64,000 nt of DNA from Alteromonas sp. RKMC-009 (GCF_003584565.2 NZ_CP031010.1:4216001-4280000); one strand, 5' to 3'; positions 36,316-47,429 are shown, numbered from the stretch's first letter. A program made the numbers and translations. The notes: a model not told the origin generated them from the letters alone.

Positions 36316-38007
36316 TTAAATACTTACCCGCTTATACGGGCGGTATTCAGCCTGCCAGAAGTTTTTCTCGATACTCGCTTTCAGGGCCTCGTCTGTCATT
36401 TCCAGCGCCAGATCCTGCTCCATAGCCACTTTCGCCACGGCAAAGGCGATGTCTTTGCTCAGAGTTGCAATTTCAGTAAGTGGCGGCAATAAGCAGCCTT
36501 CACCGGTATTTGCCATGGGTGAGGCCGAGGCCAGCGCATTACTGGCTGCCATCAACATTTCATCACTGATGAGTTTTGCCTTACCCGCAATAACACCCAG
36601 GCCAATCCCCGGGAAGATATAACTGTTGTTACACTGGGCAACAGGATACACCTTACCGTTGTACTCAACAGGCTTGAACGGGCTGCCGGTAGCAATGACA
36701 ACTTCACCGTCTGTCCACTCAATAACCTGCTCAGGCCGGGCTTCAACCTGACGTGACGGATTACTCAACGGGAAGATAATAGGCAGTTCGCAATGACTCT
36801 TCATTGCGCGGATAACCTGCTCAGTGAACAGACCCGGCTGACCGGATACGCCTATCAGCACATCAGGCTGAGCGCAATGCATCACATCCAGCAACGACGG
36901 GAATTTACCGGAGAACGTCCAGTCTGCAATGTCTTCCTGACTGTGCTGCAGTTTCGCCTGGAAGTCTCGTAAGCCTTCCATACCTTCAGTCAGCAAGCCA
37001 AAACGGTCAATCATAAAGACCTGCTTGCGCGCCTGCGCATCACTCAGTCCTTCTGACACCATTTGCTGGATCAGCATCTCTGCAATACCGCAACCTGCTG
37101 AGCCGGCACCGACAAAGACCACTTTCATCTCAGACAATTTGCGCTGAGTGGTCCGGCAGGCTGCCAGAATGGTACCCAGAGTCACCGCTGCGGTGCCCTG
37201 AATGTCATCATTGAAACAGCAGATTTCGTTGCGGTAACGCTGCAACAAAGGCATCGCATTAGGCTGAGCAAAATCTTCGAACTGAATCATTACTTCCGGC
37301 CAGCGGCGTTTAACCGCTTTAATGAACATGTCGACAAATTCGTCATATTCTTCCTGACCGATACGCGGATGGCGCGCGCCCATGTACATTGGGTCATTCA
37401 ACAGTTTTTCGTTGTTGGTACCCACATCCAGCATAACAGGTAACGTGTATGCCGGGCTGATACCACCACAAGCGGTATACAGCGACAGTTTACCGATTGG
37501 AATACCCATGCCGCCGATCCCCTGGTCACCCAGACCCAGGATCCGCTCACCGTCGGTCACAACAATCACTTTTACTTTACGTTTTGTTGCGTTCCTGACG
37601 ATGTCATCCAGTTGATGACGCTCTTCCCAGGAAACAAAAAGTCCGCGGGAACTGCGATAGATGTCAGAAAACTGCTCACAGGCATCACCTACTGTAGGGG
37701 TGTAGATGATGGGCATCATTTCTTCAATATGTGACTGGATAAGGCGATAGAACAGGGTTTCGTTATTATCCTGAATGGCCCGCAGATAGATGTGCTTATT
37801 CAGAGCATCATCAAAAGAACTGTATTGCATGAACGCACGTTCAACCTGTTCTTCAATTGACTCATACCTTGGCGGAAGTAATCCGGTCAGGTTGAATGAG
37901 GCCCGTTCACGGGCCGTAAAAGCACTGCCCTTGTTCAACAAGGGCGTTTCTAACAGTGAGGGTCCAGCGTGGGGTATATATAAATATCGGTTTGACTCGT
38001 CTGACAT
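36316..38007 (-). CDS. maeA: NAD-dependent malic enzyme
   Basis: Oxidative decarboxylation of malate to pyruvate, 563 residues, the length of E. coli MaeA (SfcA) without a fused phosphotransacetylase domain. Motifs: [13 protein letters not shown] (catalytic Tyr region), [48 protein letters not shown] and the Rossmann motif [15 protein letters not shown]. It lies 50 bases downstream of mrcA on the same strand with no terminator between them, so it may also be reached from the mrcA promoter. Confidence 0.95.
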   Translation of the reverse strand: MSDESNRYLYIPHAGPSLLETPLLNKGSAFTARERASFNLTGLLPPRYESIEEQVERAFMQYSSFDDALNKHIYLRAIQDNNETLFYRLIQSHIEEMMPIIYTPTVGDACEQFSDIYRSSRGLFVSWEERHQLDDIVRNATKRKVKVIVVTDGERILGLGDQGIGGMGIPIGKLSLYTACGGISPAYTLPVMLDVGTNNEKLLNDPMYMGARHPRIGQEEYDEFVDMFIKAVKRRWPEVMIQFEDFAQPNAMPLLQRYRNEICCFNDDIQGTAAVTLGTILAACRTTQRKLSEMKVVFVGAGSAGCGIAEMLIQQMVSEGLSDAQARKQVFMIDRFGLLTEGMEGLRDFQAKLQHSQEDIADWTFSGKFPSLLDVMHCAQPDVLIGVSGQPGLFTEQVIRAMKSHCELPIIFPLSNPSRQVEARPEQVIEWTDGEVVIATGSPFKPVEYNGKVYPVAQCNNSYIFPGIGLGVIAGKAKLISDEMLMAASNALASASPMANTGEGCLLPPLTEIATLSKDIAFAVAKVAMEQDLALEMTDEALKASIEKNFWQAEYRPYKRVSI

Positions 38008-38057
38008 TGTTTATCCGATTTATTGTTGGGAATGTAGCCCGGCCAAAACCTTCTCGC

Positions 38058-40745
38058 CTAAAAGATTTCCTCTGGCTCGGGCGCTGCGTTTTCGTCACCT
38101 TGTGCAGGATCGACGATTTCATCGTCAAGCACGAACACCTTCGGTTCGGTGCCTTGCGCAAAGTATTCAAATAGTGTCGTATGGTCTGTTCGTCTGGTCA
38201 ACTTTCCTGTGCCCCTGTCAATACGAACTCGTACCACTCCTTCAGGAATGGCCATCGGTTCTTCCGGCACCCCATCGAGTATTTTCTGCATAAACCGGAT
38301 CCAGGCAGGTTGTGCCGCTTTCGCGCCATCTTCACCACCAATCATGGCATTACCCAGCCAGTTAAACTTCTCAGGATTACGGTTAATCAGATTCTGATTA
38401 CGGGTGGAGCGGCCAAGATTACGGTTCATATCGTCAAATCCAACCCAGGCTGTTGCGATAATATCCCGATGAAATCCGCTGAACCACGTATCCCGCGCAT
38501 CATTGGTTGTACCCGTTTTGCCCGACAGGTCATCCCGCTGGAGAATATTTCTCGCCCGCCAGCCGGTGCCCATCCAGTAGGTTTTCTTGCTCCAGCTACC
38601 ATTGGCACGTACACCGGTTCGCATCATATCAGCTACCAGGAAGGCATTTTGTGCACTGATCACTCTTGGCGCTGAGCGCTTTTCTGTTGAATCATCAGTT
38701 GTAACCGGCAAGCCTTTGCCCAGGCCGCCCTCAGCGTTCAGTTGGGCTTCCAGCATAGCCTCTACATTGTCTTCACTGTAGTCCTGAGCAGTCGCGCCCG
38801 CTATTTGCTCACCGCTTTCAGAGCACGGGTTGCACGCCCACGCCGGAGAGGCTTGCCACAATTGCTCTCCCTGCTCGTTGAGCACACGGTCTATAAAGTA
38901 TGGTGTAATCAGGTAACCGCCGTTGGCGATAACAGACATGGCCCTTACGACTTCCAGCGGCGTGTGCGCGCCGGAACCCAGTGACACTGTTTCATCGTTA
39001 GGCACTTCGTCTTTATCGAAGCCGAATTTTGCCAGATGCTCTCTGGCTTTTTGTAATCCCACACCCCGCAGCAAACGCACTGAGACCACGTTCTTCGATT
39101 TACCTAGTGCCACCCGCATACGGATTGGTCCGTCGTATTCCGGAGGTGAGTTCTGCGGACGCCAGGCCACACCGGTGGTAGCATCCCACTGATTGATCGG
39201 CGCATCATTAATGACGGATGCCAGGGTATAACCATTTTCCAGCGCAGCGGAATAGATAAAGGGTTTAATATTTGAACCTACCTGACGCTTGGCCTGGGTA
39301 GCACGGTTAAACTGGCTCTGATAGAAGCTGTAGCCGCCAACCACAGCCTCAGCCGCACCGTTATGAGGATTCAGTGCAATGAGAGCACCGCTGACCGCCG
39401 GAATTTGTGCCAGCCGCCACTGCTCGTCCTGCATGCGGATATAAATCACAGCACCGGGAGAAACAATATCCGATGCGGTTTCAGGTTCATCCCCCTGGCG
39501 GGAATCGGTAATGTAAGGGCGGGCCCAGTCGAGACCTTCCCAGTTAATCACACGCTCCACGCCATTCAGGTCGGTCACTGTTATCGACGGCTCTTCTTCC
39601 GGCGTGGCAGGATCAAAGACCTGCGTGACCACCGCTGGCACCAGCGGGTGGAAATGCGGCACCGCATCCAGCGCAGCCCGCACTTCATCCGGCGTCCATT
39701 GTTTGTTTTGATCGGTCAGGGCCAGAGAATTTTCTTCCGGCTCATCATCTTCATCTTTCGCAGGCTTGTTCCACAACCAGGTCACCGGGCCTCTGTAACC
39801 ATGACGTTCATCATAGTCGTGCAAGTTACGTACTACTGCGTCCTGTGCTGCTTGCTGAATATCAGACGGCGCAGTGGCGTATACCTGATATCCCCCGGTT
39901 TCAGCCTCTTCCTTCCCGTAGATTTCAACCATCTCGTTATAGATCAAATCAGCAAGGTACGGGGCGTCGAGATCTATTTCAGCGCCGTGTTTACGTGCCG
40001 TTACCGGCGCACCGGCGGCTTCATTAAACTCAGCCTTCGTGATAAAGCCCTCATCCAGCATACGTAATAACACAATACGCCGGCGCTCAACCGAACGTTC
40101 CGGCCGGCTTACAGGATTCAGCACCGATGGCGCCTGTGGTAAACCGGCAATCGTAGCGAGTTGGGCAAGGTTCAGTTCTTTTAAATTCTTCCCGTAATAC
40201 ACCTGGGCAGCGGCACCGAAGCCAAATGCACGGTGACCAAGTTCAACCTTGTTCAGGTATAGCTCGAGGATTTCCTGCTTACTCAGCACCTGCTCCATGT
40301 GAATAGCAATGAAAATTTCTTTGATCTTACGGATGAAGGTTTTGTCCCGGGTCAGGAAGAATCCGCGGGCGAGCTGCATGGTGAGCGTACTGGCGCCCTG
40401 CTGCTTTTCACCGGTGATAATTAAATTGAAAGCCGCCCGTGCCACACCGATAGGATCGATACCATAGTGTTCATAAAAACGGCTGTCTTCGGTAGCAATT
40501 ACCGCCTGAATCAATTTTTCAGGTACGTCCTCAAGTTTTACCGGGATCCGCCGTTTAACTCCATATTGAGAAATTAATTTTCCATCATAGGTATAAATTC
40601 TCATGGGTGTTTGTAAGCGTACATCCTTCAGGACAGTAACACTCGGCAGGTCTGGTTTGATATAAAAATAAATACCGGCAAGTGCCGCTACGCCTAGCGT
40701 GCCGCCAATAATTGCAATCAGAAAAAGGGATTTTATGTACTTCAC
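38058..40745 (-). CDS. mrcA: Penicillin-binding protein 1A (class A)
   Basis: Bifunctional peptidoglycan synthase, 895 residues. N-terminal membrane anchor (about 6-30). The GT51 glycosyltransferase (about 50-230) has EDSRFYEHYGID, QGASTLTMQLARG and KIKEIFIAIHMEQ-LSKQEILELYLN. An OB-like domain interrupts at about 320-430 with an acidic insert (KDEDDEPEEN). The transpeptidase domain has the Ser-X-X-Lys box GSNIKPF, SKN and KTGT motifs (SGKTGTT). Acidic C-terminal tail. It is divergent from pilM, the same arrangement as mrcA-hofM in E. coli. Confidence 0.96.
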   Translation of the reverse strand: MKYIKSLFLIAIIGGTLGVAALAGIYFYIKPDLPSVTVLKDVRLQTPMRIYTYDGKLISQYGVKRRIPVKLEDVPEKLIQAVIATEDSRFYEHYGIDPIGVARAAFNLIITGEKQQGASTLTMQLARGFFLTRDKTFIRKIKEIFIAIHMEQVLSKQEILELYLNKVELGHRAFGFGAAAQVYYGKNLKELNLAQLATIAGLPQAPSVLNPVSRPERSVERRRIVLLRMLDEGFITKAEFNEAAGAPVTARKHGAEIDLDAPYLADLIYNEMVEIYGKEEAETGGYQVYATAPSDIQQAAQDAVVRNLHDYDERHGYRGPVTWLWNKPAKDEDDEPEENSLALTDQNKQWTPDEVRAALDAVPHFHPLVPAVVTQVFDPATPEEEPSITVTDLNGVERVINWEGLDWARPYITDSRQGDEPETASDIVSPGAVIYIRMQDEQWRLAQIPAVSGALIALNPHNGAAEAVVGGYSFYQSQFNRATQAKRQVGSNIKPFIYSAALENGYTLASVINDAPINQWDATTGVAWRPQNSPPEYDGPIRMRVALGKSKNVVSVRLLRGVGLQKAREHLAKFGFDKDEVPNDETVSLGSGAHTPLEVVRAMSVIANGGYLITPYFIDRVLNEQGEQLWQASPAWACNPCSESGEQIAGATAQDYSEDNVEAMLEAQLNAEGGLGKGLPVTTDDSTEKRSAPRVISAQNAFLVADMMRTGVRANGSWSKKTYWMGTGWRARNILQRDDLSGKTGTTNDARDTWFSGFHRDIIATAWVGFDDMNRNLGRSTRNQNLINRNPEKFNWLGNAMIGGEDGAKAAQPAWIRFMQKILDGVPEEPMAIPEGVVRVRIDRGTGKLTRRTDHTTLFEYFAQGTEPKVFVLDDEIVDPAQGDENAAPEPEEIF

Positions 40746-40886
40746 GAAGTTTTCATTACCAAGAGTGTTACGCCGGTTAGTGTCAGAAATTTATACCTAT
40801 GTACCTGTATCATAACCATACAGTTTAAATATTTTGCGTTACATTCTACCTTAGAGTATTAATTCTGAAATTCCGGACGCCAGCAA

Positions 40887-41954
40887 ATGAAATCGCTGTT
40901 TAAGAAAAAGCTGCCACCTATTGTGGGCCTTGACATAGGCACTCGTCAAATAAAAGCAGTGTTGATTGAACGCAATGCCAAAGGCTTTGTGCTGCAGGCG
41001 TTCGCATGCGAGCCTATCTCGAAACGGGCGTTTTCCGAACGTGAAATCAAAGATTTCGACGCCATCAGTATTACGCTGAAGAAAATTAAGAAAGTACTGA
41101 AAACCAAGGTTAAAGCGGTCAATATTGCCGTAGCGGGCTCGTCTGTGATCAGTAAAGTGGTACACATGGACCCGGAACAGTCTGATTTCGAGCTGGAAGG
41201 TCAGATTGAAATCGAAGCAGACAGCCTGATCCCCTATCCTCTCGAGGAAGTGTATCTGGACTTCGAAGTACTCGGTCCCAGTAAAACCTACCCCGGCAAA
41301 GACAATGTGCTCCTTTCTGCTGCCCACAAAGACCTGGTCGACAGCCGTATCACCCTGGTAAGAGAAGTTCCCTTCGAACCTAAAGTGGTTGATATGGAAG
41401 GTTATGCGCTGGGTAATGCCCTGTTTTACTTCCATCCTCTGGAAAACGAGGACGAGAAAATTTGCTGTATCAACCTGGGTGCTTCACTGCTGCAAATCTG
41501 TGTATGGCAAAACGGTGAAGTGATTTACACCAAAGAGCATGCTTTTGGCATGAACATGCTGATTCAGGATCTTGCGGCCATCAATATGATGGAGCCCGAC
41601 GAGGTAGAAAAACAAATTCTGCTGGGCACGCTGCCGGGTAACTGGCAACAGGACACCCTGCCCATTTTTGCTGCCAACCTGCAGCAACAGATCCAGCGGG
41701 CCATACAAATGTACGTGTCTACACTGCACGGCGATCGCCCGGAGAAAATTGTCTTCGCCGGCGGCGGTGCCACCATACCGGAACTTGTCGAGTCGTTGAG
41801 ACAGGACCTGGGTATGGAAATAGAAGTATTTAATCCTTTTGAAGGTATGACCGTTAATCCCAAACTCGATCAGGAAAAACTGGCGGCGCTGGCCCCCCAG
41901 CTTGCCCTTGCCGCGGGTCTGGCCAGCCGGAGCTTTAGCGAATGGCACATGTAA
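40887..41954 (+). CDS. pilM: Type IV pilus assembly protein PilM
   Basis: Cytoplasmic actin-like ATPase that docks to PilN and links the pilus motor to the inner-membrane alignment complex. 355 residues with the actin-fold motifs VGLDIGTRQIKAV (phosphate 1), INLGASLLQICVW (phosphate 2) and VFAGGGATIPEL (adenosine). First gene of pilMNOPQ, starting a tightly packed operon in which each gene overlaps the next. Confidence 0.96.
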   Translation: MKSLFKKKLPPIVGLDIGTRQIKAVLIERNAKGFVLQAFACEPISKRAFSEREIKDFDAISITLKKIKKVLKTKVKAVNIAVAGSSVISKVVHMDPEQSDFELEGQIEIEADSLIPYPLEEVYLDFEVLGPSKTYPGKDNVLLSAAHKDLVDSRITLVREVPFEPKVVDMEGYALGNALFYFHPLENEDEKICCINLGASLLQICVWQNGEVIYTKEHAFGMNMLIQDLAAINMMEPDEVEKQILLGTLPGNWQQDTLPIFAANLQQQIQRAIQMYVSTLHGDRPEKIVFAGGGATIPELVESLRQDLGMEIEVFNPFEGMTVNPKLDQEKLAALAPQLALAAGLASRSFSEWHM

Positions 41955-42529
41955 ACCTGCTTCCGTGGCGGGAAAAGCAACGCCAGCAACAAAAACAACA
42001 GTATCTGATCCTTATTCTCGGCATCGCCATTTTTGTCGGTGCAATTTTCTGGGCAGTGGGTCAGGTCATCGATGCACAAATCCGTAATCAGAATTCCCGC
42101 AATAATTACCTCAAACAAGAAATTGCTGTTCTGAATAAGCAAATCGCGGAAATCCAGAAAATTAAAGAAGCGAAGAAAGCGATTGAACAGCGCATGGCAC
42201 TGATTGAACAGCTTCAGGTCAGCCGGAACGTTGCTCCCTCGGTGTTTGATGAGCTGGCCAGGATCCTGCCAGCCGGTGTGTCTTTTACTTCTATGAGAAG
42301 ATTGGGTAACAGTATTGAAATACAGGGGCTGAGTGACTCCAACAACCGCCTGTCAGATTTTATGCGCCGGCTTGATAACTCTCCGGTATTTTCGGGCGGT
42401 GAATTGTCATCGATTAAAGCAGACACATCGGCCAGTGACGCAGTAAGCGACTTCACACTTAAATTTAATATCAGCCCGGAAGTTGCACCACGCATTGAAC
42501 AACCTTCTGCGGGAGGTAATAAAAAATGA
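41942..42529 (+). CDS. pilN: Type IV pilus assembly protein PilN
   Basis: Single-pass inner-membrane protein of the alignment subcomplex, 195 residues. The short cytoplasmic N-terminus carries the PilM-binding motif (NLLPWREK, near residues 4-11). Then a membrane helix (about 22-45), a coiled coil (about 50-90) and a ferredoxin-like periplasmic domain. Its start lies 13 bases inside pilM. Confidence 0.95.
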   Translation: MAHVNLLPWREKQRQQQKQQYLILILGIAIFVGAIFWAVGQVIDAQIRNQNSRNNYLKQEIAVLNKQIAEIQKIKEAKKAIEQRMALIEQLQVSRNVAPSVFDELARILPAGVSFTSMRRLGNSIEIQGLSDSNNRLSDFMRRLDNSPVFSGGELSSIKADTSASDAVSDFTLKFNISPEVAPRIEQPSAGGNKK

Positions 42530-43137
42530 GTTTTGATTTTAGTAAGCTGAAAGAACTCAACGAACTGGATTTTGAACAGGTTGCCATCTGGTCGAAGGAA
42601 GTCAAACTGGTGGTAATGCTGTTCGTGATTATCGTGGTCGGTGCATTGAGCTACTGGTTCATTGTAAAACCTAAGCTCCCGGTGCTTGAACAGGCAGAAA
42701 TTGAAGAACAGGAACTGAAAATGCAGTTCCAGGCCAAATACCGTATAGCGGTGAACCTCAATGCTTACATGGAACAGTTAAAGCAAATTGAGGCCGATTT
42801 CTCTACCATGCTACGTTCACTGCCCACCAGTAACGAAACGCCGGGACTTCTGGACGACATTACCTACGTAGGTACCACGTCTGGTCTGACTTTTAAGTTA
42901 CTGAACTGGCAGCAGGAAGTGCCGAAAGAATTCTATACTGAATTACCTATCGAAATTGAGGTATCAGGCGGCTATCACAACTTTGGTGAATTTGTGTCTG
43001 AAATAGCTGATTTACCAAGGATCGTTACTCTGCACGATTTTGAGATTGTGCACGAAGCGGACCGTCTGAATCTGCAGATGCAAGCGAAAACCTACCGTAC
43101 TTCCATGAATTCTCAACAGGGAGCAAAACAGCCATGA
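42526..43137 (+). CDS. pilO: Type IV pilus assembly protein PilO
   Basis: Partner of PilN in the periplasmic heterodimer, 203 residues: cytoplasmic N-terminus, membrane helix (about 28-47), coiled coil (about 55-100) and a ferredoxin-like domain containing PGLLDDITYVGTTSGL and YHNFGEFVSEIADLPRIV, characteristic PilO sequence. It overlaps pilN by four bases (ATGA). Confidence 0.95.
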   Translation: MSFDFSKLKELNELDFEQVAIWSKEVKLVVMLFVIIVVGALSYWFIVKPKLPVLEQAEIEEQELKMQFQAKYRIAVNLNAYMEQLKQIEADFSTMLRSLPTSNETPGLLDDITYVGTTSGLTFKLLNWQQEVPKEFYTELPIEIEVSGGYHNFGEFVSEIADLPRIVTLHDFEIVHEADRLNLQMQAKTYRTSMNSQQGAKQP

Positions 43138-43685
43138 TGTTAAAATCGTCACGTTTTGTTCTGCTAGCAGCACTGGTTTCTGTACTTTCCGCCTGTGGCG
43201 CACGGGTCGACGACCTGGTGTCGTACATCCAGCAGGTGAAAGCTACAACGCAGGTACAGGTTGACCCGTACCCTGAGTTCAAATCCCAACCGGCTTTTGA
43301 ATATGAAGCCTCTTCTTTCAGAAGCCCTTTCGCCCGTCCGGTGGATCGCACCTCTCCGGTGGTCGTCGCCACAAACAACAATTGTTTACAGCCTGATTTT
43401 GACCGCAGAAAAGAAGAACTTGAGAAGTATGGTCTTGATTCTCTGACGTTATCTGGCACATTTAGCACGCAGGGTGTACGCTGGGTATTGTTCAAGACCA
43501 ACGAGGGCAGCCTGTTAAAAGCCCGTGAAGGAAGTCATGTCGGTTTGTTTTACGGAAAAATTAAGTCAATTGGCACCGAATCCATTATTATTGAACAATT
43601 GCTACCCGACGGAGCGGGATGCTGGCAACGGGAACAAACCACGCTGTCGATGAATGCAGCGGCAGGAGATAATAACAATGTCTGA
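43134..43685 (+). CDS. pilP: Type IV pilus assembly lipoprotein PilP
   Basis: Inner-membrane lipoprotein that connects PilNO to the PilQ secretin, 183 residues. Lipobox VLSA-C near residue 21, a flexible linker, then the beta-sandwich domain (about 95-175; LEKYGLDSLTLSGTFS, VLFKTNEGSLLKAREGSHVG, IESIIIEQLLPDG-like). Overlaps pilO by four bases and pilQ by eight. Confidence 0.94.
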   Translation: MMLKSSRFVLLAALVSVLSACGARVDDLVSYIQQVKATTQVQVDPYPEFKSQPAFEYEASSFRSPFARPVDRTSPVVVATNNNCLQPDFDRRKEELEKYGLDSLTLSGTFSTQGVRWVLFKTNEGSLLKAREGSHVGLFYGKIKSIGTESIIIEQLLPDGAGCWQREQTTLSMNAAAGDNNNV

Positions 43686-45456
43686 GCGATACCTTTTCAA
43701 TAAAAAGCTGCACAACCGGAGCCGCAGATGGCTTTGGGTGGGTGGCTCTGTGGCTGCGCTGGTGATTTTTAATGTCCTGGCTGCGCCGGCTATTGCCCAG
43801 GAACAGGAAACCGTACTGCTGGATCCTTACGCTGAAGTCGATAAGATCTTCAACTCAACCCTGACCAATATCGATTTTTCCCGTGAAGCCGACAATATGG
43901 CTGTCACCGTTATCGAATTTGATAACGACAACTTTTCACCGCAACTCATTGAGGCACAGGGAAAACTCACCATCACTCTGCCAAAAACTGAACTCGGAGA
44001 TGACCAGCTGGTTGAACTCGATGTGGTTCAGTTCGGCACAGAGGTGCAGTCTATTGAGACTTTCCAGGACGAAGAAAGTGCCAGCCTTGTTATTAATTAC
44101 AAAGGCACTGTGCTGGCCCGCCACCGCAAGCAGGGCAATACGCTGCGTATTGAAATACAGCCAATGAGTAAAGAAGAACTGGCTGAACTTGATAAAGATC
44201 CGGAATACTCAGGCAAGCCTATTTCACTGGACTTCCAGGACGTACCGGTTCGTCAGGTGCTGCAGATCATTGCTCAAACCAATGGCTTCAACCTGGTGAC
44301 CACAGACACGGTTACCGGCAACGTAACTATTCGCCTTGAAGGGGTGCCCTGGGATCAGGCACTGGCGATGATTCTTAAAATCAAAGGGCTGGATAAGCGT
44401 ATGGAAGGCAATATTCTGCTGGTTGCTCCTGCAGAAGAGCTGACCGCGCGGGAAACTGCCCAGTTACAATCGAAAAAGCAGGTGTCAGATCTGGCACCGC
44501 TGACTACATCGAATATCACGGTGAATTACGCAAAGGCGGATGCCATTGCGCAAATTTTGAAATCGCAGGATGGCGGCATTTTATCCGACCGTGGTTCAGT
44601 TACAGTTGATGAACGTACCAACACGCTGTTGCTGAAAGATACTCAGGAGTCTATCGATGAAGCCCGCGCTGTTATTAATGCGCTGGATATTCCGGTCAAG
44701 CAGGTACTTATAGAATCCCGTATGGTCACAGTACGTGACAATGTTGATGAAGAACTCGGCGTACGCTGGGGTATCACAGATACCCAAAGCAACGGTGCGA
44801 TTTCAGGTTCACTGGAAGGTGCTGATTCTGCCTCATCTGGCAGCGTACCGGACATTTCTGACAGGCTGAATGTGAACCTGCCGGTAACCACCACAGGTGT
44901 CGCCCGCATTGGTTTTCAGATTGCCGATTTAATAGACGGTAACATCCTGGATTTGGAGTTGTCAGCACTGGAGTCGGAGAATAAAGGAGAAATCATTGCC
45001 AGTCCCCGTATTACAGTCGCCAACCAGCATGAAGCTTATATTGAGCAGGGTACAGAAATTCCTTATGTACAGGCGACGTCCAGCGGCGCTACGTCAGTAG
45101 AGTTTAAGAAAGCGGTACTGAGCCTGAAAGTGACACCACACATTACCCCTGATAACCGGATCATTCTTGATTTGGTAGTTACTCAGGATACCCGTGGTGA
45201 AACGGTTGATACATCTACCGGCCCTGCGGTTGCCATTGATACGCAGGAGATCCAGACACAAGTGCTGGTAGACAACGGCGAAACTGTGGTTCTGGGTGGT
45301 ATTTTCCAGCAAACCAGTACCTCAGATGTATCCAAAGTGCCGTTATTCGGCGATTTACCTGTAGTTGGAAATTTATTTAAAAGAAACGCCTCTGTGTATC
45401 AGAAACGGGAGCTGCTCATTTTCGTCACACCGAAGATCGTAGCAGAATCTTTGTAA
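43678..45456 (+). CDS. pilQ: Type IV pilus secretin PilQ
   Basis: Outer-membrane secretin through which the pilus emerges, 592 residues. Signal region ends AIAQ near residue 42. Then one AMIN-like domain (about 60-165), an STN/N0 domain (ISLDFQDVPVRQVLQIIAQ), an N1/NolW domain, and the secretin core with ASPRITVANQHEAYIEQGTEIPY, VVLGGIF and the end RELLIFVTPKI. ATG at 43678 is chosen for GGCAGGAG upstream. Shorter than Pseudomonas PilQ, with one visible AMIN domain rather than two. A terminator follows. Confidence 0.95.
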   Translation: MSERYLFNKKLHNRSRRWLWVGGSVAALVIFNVLAAPAIAQEQETVLLDPYAEVDKIFNSTLTNIDFSREADNMAVTVIEFDNDNFSPQLIEAQGKLTITLPKTELGDDQLVELDVVQFGTEVQSIETFQDEESASLVINYKGTVLARHRKQGNTLRIEIQPMSKEELAELDKDPEYSGKPISLDFQDVPVRQVLQIIAQTNGFNLVTTDTVTGNVTIRLEGVPWDQALAMILKIKGLDKRMEGNILLVAPAEELTARETAQLQSKKQVSDLAPLTTSNITVNYAKADAIAQILKSQDGGILSDRGSVTVDERTNTLLLKDTQESIDEARAVINALDIPVKQVLIESRMVTVRDNVDEELGVRWGITDTQSNGAISGSLEGADSASSGSVPDISDRLNVNLPVTTTGVARIGFQIADLIDGNILDLELSALESENKGEIIASPRITVANQHEAYIEQGTEIPYVQATSSGATSVEFKKAVLSLKVTPHITPDNRIILDLVVTQDTRGETVDTSTGPAVAIDTQEIQTQVLVDNGETVVLGGIFQQTSTSDVSKVPLFGDLPVVGNLFKRNASVYQKRELLIFVTPKIVAESL

Positions 45457-45489
45457 GACTTTTCACAACGTAACGTAAAAATAACCCTG

Positions 45490-45527
45490 AACGGCAGACC
45501 AGTTAACCGGTCTGTCGTTGTTATTTA
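45490..45527 (+). terminator. Terminator after pilQ
   Basis: AACGGCAGACC (45490-45500) pairs with GGTCTGTCGTT (45509-45519), one G-U pair, loop of eight bases, followed by GTTATTTAT. It separates the pil operon from aroK. Confidence 0.7.
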
Positions 45528-45578
45528 TAGCGCTAACGTGCTGATTTCAAAGTCTATCGATTAAAAGTACAACAAAAC

Positions 45579-45608
45579 TTGCATCGCTGCCCGTGAAACT
45601 GAGATAAT
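45579..45608 (+). promoter_or_regulatory. Predicted aroK promoter
   Basis: TTGCAT (45579-45584), 18-base spacer, GATAAT (45603-45608), between the pilQ terminator and aroK. The resulting leader of about 125 bases contains a 7-bp hairpin GGGTAGT (45679-45685) / ACTACCC (45701-45707). Confidence 0.55.
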
Positions 45609-45739
45609 CCCGCTCTCGAAAATAAAGCGAGGTTTTAAGCGTTGTGCCTGTTGTTGAAGTGAACGGGCGCAAGTGAATGGGTAGTCCCGAAGGCAAGACC
45701 ACTACCCCTAACAGAATAAAAGTTGTGATATAAGCAAAT

Positions 45740-46255
45740 ATGGCTGAAAAACGTAATATCTTTTTAATTGGCCCCATGGGTGCTGGCAAAAGCACCATCG
45801 GCAGACACCTTGCAGACGAACTTCACCTAGATTTTTTTGATTCCGACCAGGAAATTGAGCGCCGTACCGGTGCTGATATTACATGGATTTTTGACCTGGA
45901 AGGTGAAGAAGGTTTCCGCAAGCGCGAAGAAAACGTCATAAACGATCTTACGGACAAGCAAGGTATCGTGTTGGCGACAGGTGGCGGTTCAGTAACCAAT
46001 AAAGCTGTGCGTAACCGTTTATCTGCCCGGGGTATCGTTGTATACCTGCAAACTACTATCGACAAGCAAGTCGCCCGTACTCAACGTGACAAGCGTCGTC
46101 CTCTGCTGCAAAAAGGTGAACCGGAGCAAATCCTGCGTAACCTTGCTGAGGAACGTAACCCGCTTTACGAAGAAGTGGCGGATTACATTGTTGATACTGA
46201 TGATCAGTCTGCCCGTGCGGTAGCTAACCAAATCATCAGCAAAATCGGATTATAA
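45740..46255 (+). CDS. aroK: Shikimate kinase
   Basis: Phosphorylates shikimate at the 3-hydroxyl in aromatic amino acid synthesis. 171 residues with the P-loop [12 protein letters not shown] near residue 11, the shikimate-site [11 protein letters not shown] and the GGGS segment (LATGGGSV), plus the lid RDKRRPLLQ. Ribosome site is weak. Followed by aroB, as in most Gammaproteobacteria. Confidence 0.97.
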   Translation: MAEKRNIFLIGPMGAGKSTIGRHLADELHLDFFDSDQEIERRTGADITWIFDLEGEEGFRKREENVINDLTDKQGIVLATGGGSVTNKAVRNRLSARGIVVYLQTTIDKQVARTQRDKRRPLLQKGEPEQILRNLAEERNPLYEEVADYIVDTDDQSARAVANQIISKIGL

Positions 46256-46281
46256 GTAACATTCAGGAATAGGGGCGCTGC

Positions 46282-47352
46282 GTGATGTCGATGTTAACTG
46301 TAGAACTCGGAGATCGTAGCTACCCGATTCACATAGAAGCGGGCTTACTCTCAAAGCCTGCGGTTCTCTCTCCTTATATCAAAGGCCCGCTGGCTGTCAT
46401 TATTACTAATGATGTAGTGGCACCGCTTTATCTCGAAAAAGCGAAAGCTGCCTGTGGCGATGTGCATATTGAAACCATCATTATCCCCGATGGTGAGCAA
46501 CATAAATCTCTGGAACAATTCGGTGTTATCATGACACGTCTGCTGGAGATGAATGCTGCCAGAGATACCACCCTCATTGCGTTGGGCGGTGGAGTAATCG
46601 GTGATTTATGCGGATTTGCTGCCGCCTCTTACCAGCGTGGCGTTCCGTTTATACAGGTTCCCACCACCCTGCTCTCTCAGGTTGATTCATCCGTTGGCGG
46701 TAAAACCGCGGTTAATCATCCCCTTGGGAAAAACATGATTGGCGCGTTCTACCAGCCGGTTTTTGTCGCCATCGATACAGATACCCAATCCACCCTTCCG
46801 GCCAGAGAATTTGCGGCCGGCATGGCAGAAGTTATTAAGTACGGCATAATTTATGACAAAAATTTCTTCAAGTGGTTGGAAGATCATGCCGATAAGCTTA
46901 AAACACTGGAAACTAAAACACTGGCAGACGCCATCTACCGTTGCTGTGAGATAAAAGCAGACGTGGTAGCCAAGGATGAGCGGGAAGGCGGATTACGTGC
47001 CATACTTAACCTCGGTCACACATTTGGTCATGCTATCGAAGCAGAACAGGGATATGGAAATTGGTTACACGGTGAAGCCGTAGCAGCTGGTACAGTAATT
47101 GCGTGTCAGGCTGCAGAAGCACTGAATTGGATGGATGCGTCAGAAAGTCGTCGGGTTATTGCCCTGATGGCAGCGTTCGACCTTCCGGTAGCGGGTCCCG
47201 ACAGCATGAACAAAGATGCCTATATGAAGCATATGCGCCGGGATAAAAAAGTCGAAGCGGGTAATATCCGTTTTGTTATTCCGCAAGGTATCGGACATGC
47301 GGTTGTGACTAAAGACGTCAGTGACGAAATTTTAACGCAACTTCTTCGCTGA
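46282..47352 (+). CDS. aroB: 3-dehydroquinate synthase
   Basis: NAD- and metal-dependent cyclisation of DAHP to 3-dehydroquinate. 356 residues; [51 protein letters not shown], and the zinc ligands in [12 protein letters not shown] and LHGEAV. Three starts are close together (GTG 46282, ATG 46285, ATG 46291); AGGGG six to nine bases before the first two favours them. damX follows after a 77-base gap. Confidence 0.96.
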   Translation: MMSMLTVELGDRSYPIHIEAGLLSKPAVLSPYIKGPLAVIITNDVVAPLYLEKAKAACGDVHIETIIIPDGEQHKSLEQFGVIMTRLLEMNAARDTTLIALGGGVIGDLCGFAAASYQRGVPFIQVPTTLLSQVDSSVGGKTAVNHPLGKNMIGAFYQPVFVAIDTDTQSTLPAREFAAGMAEVIKYGIIYDKNFFKWLEDHADKLKTLETKTLADAIYRCCEIKADVVAKDEREGGLRAILNLGHTFGHAIEAEQGYGNWLHGEAVAAGTVIACQAAEALNWMDASESRRVIALMAAFDLPVAGPDSMNKDAYMKHMRRDKKVEAGNIRFVIPQGIGHAVVTKDVSDEILTQLLR

Positions 47353-47429
47353 CCGGCAACCTGCGCATCAGTATCGCCAGACATTCAATGGTAAGTGCGT
47401 AACACCAGTAATCAGCTGAGGGTAATCAG

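Noticed and set aside
39363..40067. Plus-strand open frame of 234 codons inside mrcA
   Set aside because: Antisense to the conserved PBP1a gene with no recognisable motif and no start signals.
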